From Mesorhizobium terrae (GTDB lineage Bacteria > Pseudomonadota > Alphaproteobacteria > Rhizobiales > Rhizobiaceae): a DNA stretch of 64,000 bases. The translations under genes and the position numbers were made by a program. Positions 61,088-64,000 of this stretch are shown here, piece after piece. The stretch spans positions 744,001 through 808,000 of the forward strand of contig NZ_CP044218.1 in the NCBI RefSeq assembly GCF_008727715.1. Reading direction: 5' to 3'. Under the pieces are notes generated by a model that saw only the letters and a program-made list of their open reading frames with translations, had not been told where the DNA came from and made no database searches. How positions within the stretch are numbered: the stretch's first letter is position 1; each line of letters begins with the position of its first letter.

Positions 61088-62008
61088 TCATGGCCGTCCG
61101 GCATGCCCGTTGCGGATGACGAAAATCTCCTCTCGCCGACCTACCCCTGAACTATCCTGTGTCGCCGTGGAAGCTGATCGCGGAGAGTTCCGGAAGCGAT
61201 CAGGAGACGGCTGATGGGAAACGGAGGCGCTAATAGTCCGCTCGATGAACATCGCCGCTTCGCGCCAATCCGGCGGACGAGGCGCTTCCAGCGCGATCTT
61301 GGAAGGGCGTTCGCCACCCAGCATCGCTGCAAGCGAGGCGACATAGGCACGTGTTTGCGCAGGCAGTGGACGGCCGGACGCCAGGTGCCGATCATAGCGC
61401 GCCGGCCCGGCATTGTAAGCGGCGAGCATGGCGTTAACGTCGCCATACCTGTCCCACATCTCACGCAGATAGGCCGTGCCGGCGAGAATGTTGTCATGCG
61501 GATCGTAGGGGTCGCGGCCGAGCCGGTGGCGGGTACGCAGTTCAGCCCAGGTGTGCGGCATGATCTGCATCAGACCTATCGCGCCCGCCGGTGACAGGGC
61601 TCGTTCCTTTCCGGCGCTTTCGGCGTGGAGCACCGCACGAATCCAGCGCTGCGGAATACCGAACCGCCGCGACGCGTGCGCGATGTGCGCGGCATTACGA
61701 TCGACGGCCGTGGCGCGTGCGACCGGTGCGGAATGCGCGAGCGCCAGGTCCACTGAGCAGCCGGGCGAGAGCAGACCGGCCGCCACGAGAATGGCGTGCC
61801 GTACGTACTTACCTTTCCCGCAGACCCGCAAGCCTGCCAGCGTGCTCGCTGCGGTCAAGGGTGCGCGCAAAGCGCCGGCGGGACGCCGCCCCTGACCTGC
61901 GCTGCGCGCGCTGACCGGATCGTGCTCGAGCGGGACGAGGGGATGAAGCGGCTTTTTCGCGAACAAAGGGATGAGAATCTGGATCGTCAGGACCGCGCGG
62001 GACCGCAT
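61088..62008 (-). CDS. Lytic transglycosylase of the conjugation module
   Basis: A 306-aa protein. The SLT domain (about 125-235) has catalytic Glu in VLHAESAGKERALSPAGAIG, then GLMQIMPHTW, and ILAGTAYLREM and AAYNAGP. A secretion signal with a lipobox-like AAGLLSPGC is near residues 78-90, preceded by an unusually long 75-residue N-region; the start at ATG 62008 (GGAG upstream) is set by the gene overlap context, but a later start cannot be excluded. It opens peptidoglycan for the channel. 4 bp follow the DUF736 stop. Confidence 0.85.
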   Translation of the reverse strand: MRSRAVLTIQILIPLFAKKPLHPLVPLEHDPVSARSAGQGRRPAGALRAPLTAASTLAGLRVCGKGKYVRHAILVAAGLLSPGCSVDLALAHSAPVARATAVDRNAAHIAHASRRFGIPQRWIRAVLHAESAGKERALSPAGAIGLMQIMPHTWAELRTRHRLGRDPYDPHDNILAGTAYLREMWDRYGDVNAMLAAYNAGPARYDRHLASGRPLPAQTRAYVASLAAMLGGERPSKIALEAPRPPDWREAAMFIERTISASVSHQPSPDRFRNSPRSASTATQDSSGVGRREEIFVIRNGHAGRP

Positions 62009-62012
62009 GGCG

Positions 62013-62348
62013 TCAGCTCCGCGCTTTTCGCGGCTTCGGGCGATTCCAGTGGAGAGACCATGCATCATCATTGTCATCGGACCGGAAGAGGTTGGCACGG
62101 ATCGGCTGGGCGAAGGCCGGGTCGTCGATCTGGAACGACAGATAGTCACCGGCCCTGTCGCCGGTCTCCTTCCACGCGGCTCCGATCTCCGGACCTTTTT
62201 CGTCGTCGCGGCGGATGCGGAAGTCCGGCGTGTTGTCGGCGTCAGTCTTGTTCGCGGGGATGAGTACGACGTCAGCATCGAGGACGAGCGTACGGATGCG
62301 GCCGCTATAGCCGGTCCTGGTCTGCTGGAATGCGCCGATATTGGTCAT
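62013..62348 (-). CDS. DUF736 protein
   Basis: A 111-aa protein starting MTNIGAFQQTRTGYSGRIRT, the DUF736 hallmark, and containing FRIRRDDEKGPEIGAAW and LSFQIDDPAFAQPIRA. GGAGG lies 6 bp before the ATG. DUF736 proteins are constant neighbours of the TraF/RlxS genes in alphaproteobacterial elements; the function is unknown, perhaps DNA-associated. Confidence 0.88.
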   Translation of the reverse strand: MTNIGAFQQTRTGYSGRIRTLVLDADVVLIPANKTDADNTPDFRIRRDDEKGPEIGAAWKETGDRAGDYLSFQIDDPAFAQPIRANLFRSDDNDDAWSLHWNRPKPRKARS

Positions 62349-62394
62349 GGCAACCTCCGTTTGTTGCAGGGTGTCGGTAGGAGTGAGCGCGCGT

Positions 62395-62931
62395 TCAAGG
62401 TGTTTGCCGCCACCGGAAACGGCCGCTGCCGTCGTCGGTCCACAACGGCACGGCGGCGCCAAGCAGCAGGTCCGTGGTCGTCGGCCCGAAGTAACGGCCA
62501 TCGAAGCTGTCGCGGACCTGCCGGTTCATCAGGAACACTTCGCCGCTGTGGATGCGGCGGCAACCCTGCCAGGCGGGCAGATCGCGGCCAGCGCGATCGC
62601 GCGCGAGCGCAGAACCGACCTCGGCACCATCCACGGTGATCGCCAGGTTGGTGCGGCAGACGAGTTGTCCGGGCATGGCAAGCACGCGCTTCAGAAGCGA
62701 CAGGCCATCCGGCAGATAACCGCGTTCCGCCAGAAAGCTCGCGAGCGGTTCCGATGGAACGAAAGCGACAACATCCGCTACGTCCAGCGGCGTGTTAGCG
62801 ACGACCGTATAGAGCCCGACCGGCACGCTGGCGGAGGCGTTCCATATGAGCTTGACCGGCATCGGTGCAAGGCACGCAAATCCGACACCAAGCGTGCCGA
62901 AGACGCAGATGAGAAGGCCGCCGGCGCGCAT
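62395..62931 (-). CDS. traF: Conjugative transfer S26-family peptidase TraF
   Basis: A 178-aa membrane peptidase: N-terminal helix (LLICVFGTLGVGFACLAP), catalytic Ser in NASASVPVGLY and catalytic Lys in LLKRVLAMPGQ, as in S26 signal peptidases. In RP4 and Ti systems TraF cyclises the TrbC pilin, so TrbC here is its probable substrate. ATG 62931 overlaps the DUF2840 stop (TGATG); a GTG ten codons upstream is possible. Confidence 0.88.
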   Translation of the reverse strand: MRAGGLLICVFGTLGVGFACLAPMPVKLIWNASASVPVGLYTVVANTPLDVADVVAFVPSEPLASFLAERGYLPDGLSLLKRVLAMPGQLVCRTNLAITVDGAEVGSALARDRAGRDLPAWQGCRRIHSGEVFLMNRQVRDSFDGRYFGPTTTDLLLGAAVPLWTDDGSGRFRWRQTP

Positions 62932-63449
62932 CACTGCTTCGTCCTTCGGCGCATCAGCCACGCCTCATGACGCGAGAGCGTATAGGAGGACGGCGTTTCG
63001 CCGGCGCGCAGGCGGTTGTGGACATGGCGCCAATGAGCCGGATCCACCTCGACGGGATCGATGCCCAATGCTTCGATGGCATCGATGCGCTGAAGCACGC
63101 GCTCGACGCTCGACCAGCTTTCGGCTTTCAGCAGAATGTCGCCTCCAGGCCGGACGAAGGGCAATGTCTGGAAAGGCTCGCCGCGTCCGACGGCGCGCAC
63201 GATGTCGATGCGCGAAACGATGGTGCCATAGTCGTTGGCGGCCCATCGCACGAAGGCGAAGATGCTGTCCGGTGCGAAACCGGCGAGGCTGCGGTGACGG
63301 TCGAGGATCTGCTGGTAGCTTTTGCGGCCGAACCTGATCCAGTGTTCGATCCGCCGTTGGCGCCAGGTCAGGTCGACGAGCGTCGTGAAAGGTTTCGGAC
63401 CGTCCGGCAGCGGACGGGCGCGCATACGGCGATTCGCATCCCCGGTCAT
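62931..63449 (-). CDS. DUF2840 protein
   Basis: A 172-aa protein with TWRQRRIEHWIRFGR, the FAFVRWAANDYGT core and a C-terminal HVHNRLRAGETPSSYTLSRH. This matches the DUF2840 family found only beside traF/repA in rhizobial elements. AAGGAG precedes ATG 63449, which overlaps the repA-type stop (ATGA). Role unknown. Confidence 0.85.
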   Translation of the reverse strand: MTGDANRRMRARPLPDGPKPFTTLVDLTWRQRRIEHWIRFGRKSYQQILDRHRSLAGFAPDSIFAFVRWAANDYGTIVSRIDIVRAVGRGEPFQTLPFVRPGGDILLKAESWSSVERVLQRIDAIEALGIDPVEVDPAHWRHVHNRLRAGETPSSYTLSRHEAWLMRRRTKQ

Positions 63450-64000
63450 GAGGCGTCTCCTTCGGTCGGGAGGTCGAAGGTGGGACATGCGGGCCTGGTG
63501 GCGTTGCCGTGATCGGCTGCCGCTGAAGCCTTGTCCGGACACATGCTTTCTGCGTCGTTCACGCCGCGACGGCGCCGCTTACGGTTAGATTCTGAGTTAG
63601 AGTCTAAGTTAGGGAGACGATTTCCCGTTGTCTTTCCAGCGCTTAAGGCCTTCCCGGGTTCCCGATAGCACGACCCGGCGGTTCCCGATGGCACGATGGT
63701 TCGGGTTCCTGATGGCACGACGCCGTCCCCCTCCCGCGCGGAGGATGGCTCGAAAGCGAGCAGCACGCGCCCGCCAATATCGATCTCGAGAAACAGGCAG
63801 TAGCCGGGAAAAGGCTGGCGACGAACGATATCGCGCATTTCGAAGGCGAAGCGCTTGAACGGCGACAGGCTTCCGGACTTCTGGTGGAGATGGCGGAAGT
63901 CGAAGCGCCAGCCGGCCTGCTGCCGGCCGCCATGTTTACGCACAAGGCGATAGAGCCAGCGGTCAAGCCCGCCCGTCAGATCGAAATATGCCCTGTCGAT
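63446..64000 (-). CDS. repA: Replication initiator protein A-like (RPA family), C-terminal part; starts outside window
   Basis: About 184 residues are visible, beginning outside the window. IDRAYFDLTGGLDRWLYRL and RKHGGRQQAGWRFDFRHL and then GSLSPFKRFAFEMRDIV are typical of the RPA (PF10134) replication initiators in alphaproteobacterial elements. The C-terminal tail (from about GTRTIVPSG) is low in conservation, with internally repetitive codons near 63590-63615 (TTAGATTCTGAGTTAGAGTC region). Presence of a replication initiator means the element may replicate as a circle after excision. Confidence 0.82.
   Translation of the reverse strand: MDRAYFDLTGGLDRWLYRLVRKHGGRQQAGWRFDFRHLHQKSGSLSPFKRFAFEMRDIVRRQPFPGYCLFLEIDIGGRVLLAFEPSSAREGDGVVPSGTRTIVPSGTAGSCYREPGKALSAGKTTGNRLPNLDSNSESNRKRRRRGVNDAESMCPDKASAAADHGNATRPACPTFDLPTEGDAS

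Noticed and set aside
1..64000. tRNA, rRNA or integrase gene marking the end of the mobile element
   Set aside because: None was recognised by eye on either strand, so no attachment site or element boundary is claimed.

Overview
The window looks like chromosome of an alphaproteobacterium of the order Hyphomicrobiales (Rhizobiales), most likely Mesorhizobium or a close Phyllobacteriaceae relative. The grounds are GC-rich coding with dense ATGA/TGATG gene overlaps, a rhizobial-style catabolic cluster with a MocR regulator, a LuxR solo, and a trb/traG/RlxS-type conjugation module with RepA, DUF2840, TraF and DUF736 genes in the order found on rhizobial integrative elements. Genus is inferred from gene content; no rRNA or tRNA gene was seen.

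Layout. (1) 1-2847, minus strand: a GlxA-type AraC regulator, an M24-family enzyme resembling the DMSP lyase DddP but lacking its catalytic-base Asp, and an isochorismatase-fold hydrolase cut by the window edge. (2) 2950-13050, plus strand: a surface-protein locus of three unrelated autotransporters with a LuxR-type AHL regulator between the first and second. The first two share a duplicated ~165-180 bp leader with two small hairpins. The first carries a DnaJ-like eight-cysteine stretch ahead of its signal peptide. (3) 13080-13850: decayed LysE and autotransporter remnants. (4) 13908-21038: a DUF347/COG4705 membrane protein behind a structured leader, a tyrosine phosphatase whose tail derives from a DUF347 gene, two secreted proteins, and a MacB-like ABC exporter with two fused ATPase domains. 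(5) 21075-21660: LysR and IS630 debris. (6) 21945-32328: a catabolic regulon comprising a PotABCD-like transporter, aldehyde dehydrogenase, enolase-superfamily dehydratase, divergent MocR regulator and GMC oxidoreductase, followed by a dead GNAT gene. A shared 15-bp motif marks two likely MocR operators. (7) 33357-37531: a QseBC-like two-component system, PepSY protein, terminator, a second copy of the DUF347 leader driving a 57-codon remnant, a PAP2 phosphatase and a small membrane protein. (8) 37532-41261: decayed sequence with a DUF2274 relic, then one protein joining an S10 serine carboxypeptidase to an S53 sedolisin, both with intact catalytic residues. (9) 42113-46867: an orphan 466-aa protein, an AraC regulator, a divergent SAM methyltransferase and a LysR regulator. 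This is the least explained island. (10) 46915-64000, minus strand: the conjugation module repA-DUF2840-traF-DUF736-lytic transglycosylase-(oriT candidate)-rlxS-traG-copG-trbBCDEJKLFGI-DUF2274.

How it works together: region 10 encodes DNA processing (RlxS, TraG) and a Trb type IV secretion channel, which makes this end of the window part of an integrative or mobilisable element. Regions 8-9 may be its cargo or its chromosomal flank; no attachment site was found to settle this. The best candidates for something undescribed are the S10-S53 double protease, the cysteine-rich autotransporter with its repeated leader, the repeated DUF347 leader and remnants around two phosphatase genes, and the orphan-protein/methyltransferase island.
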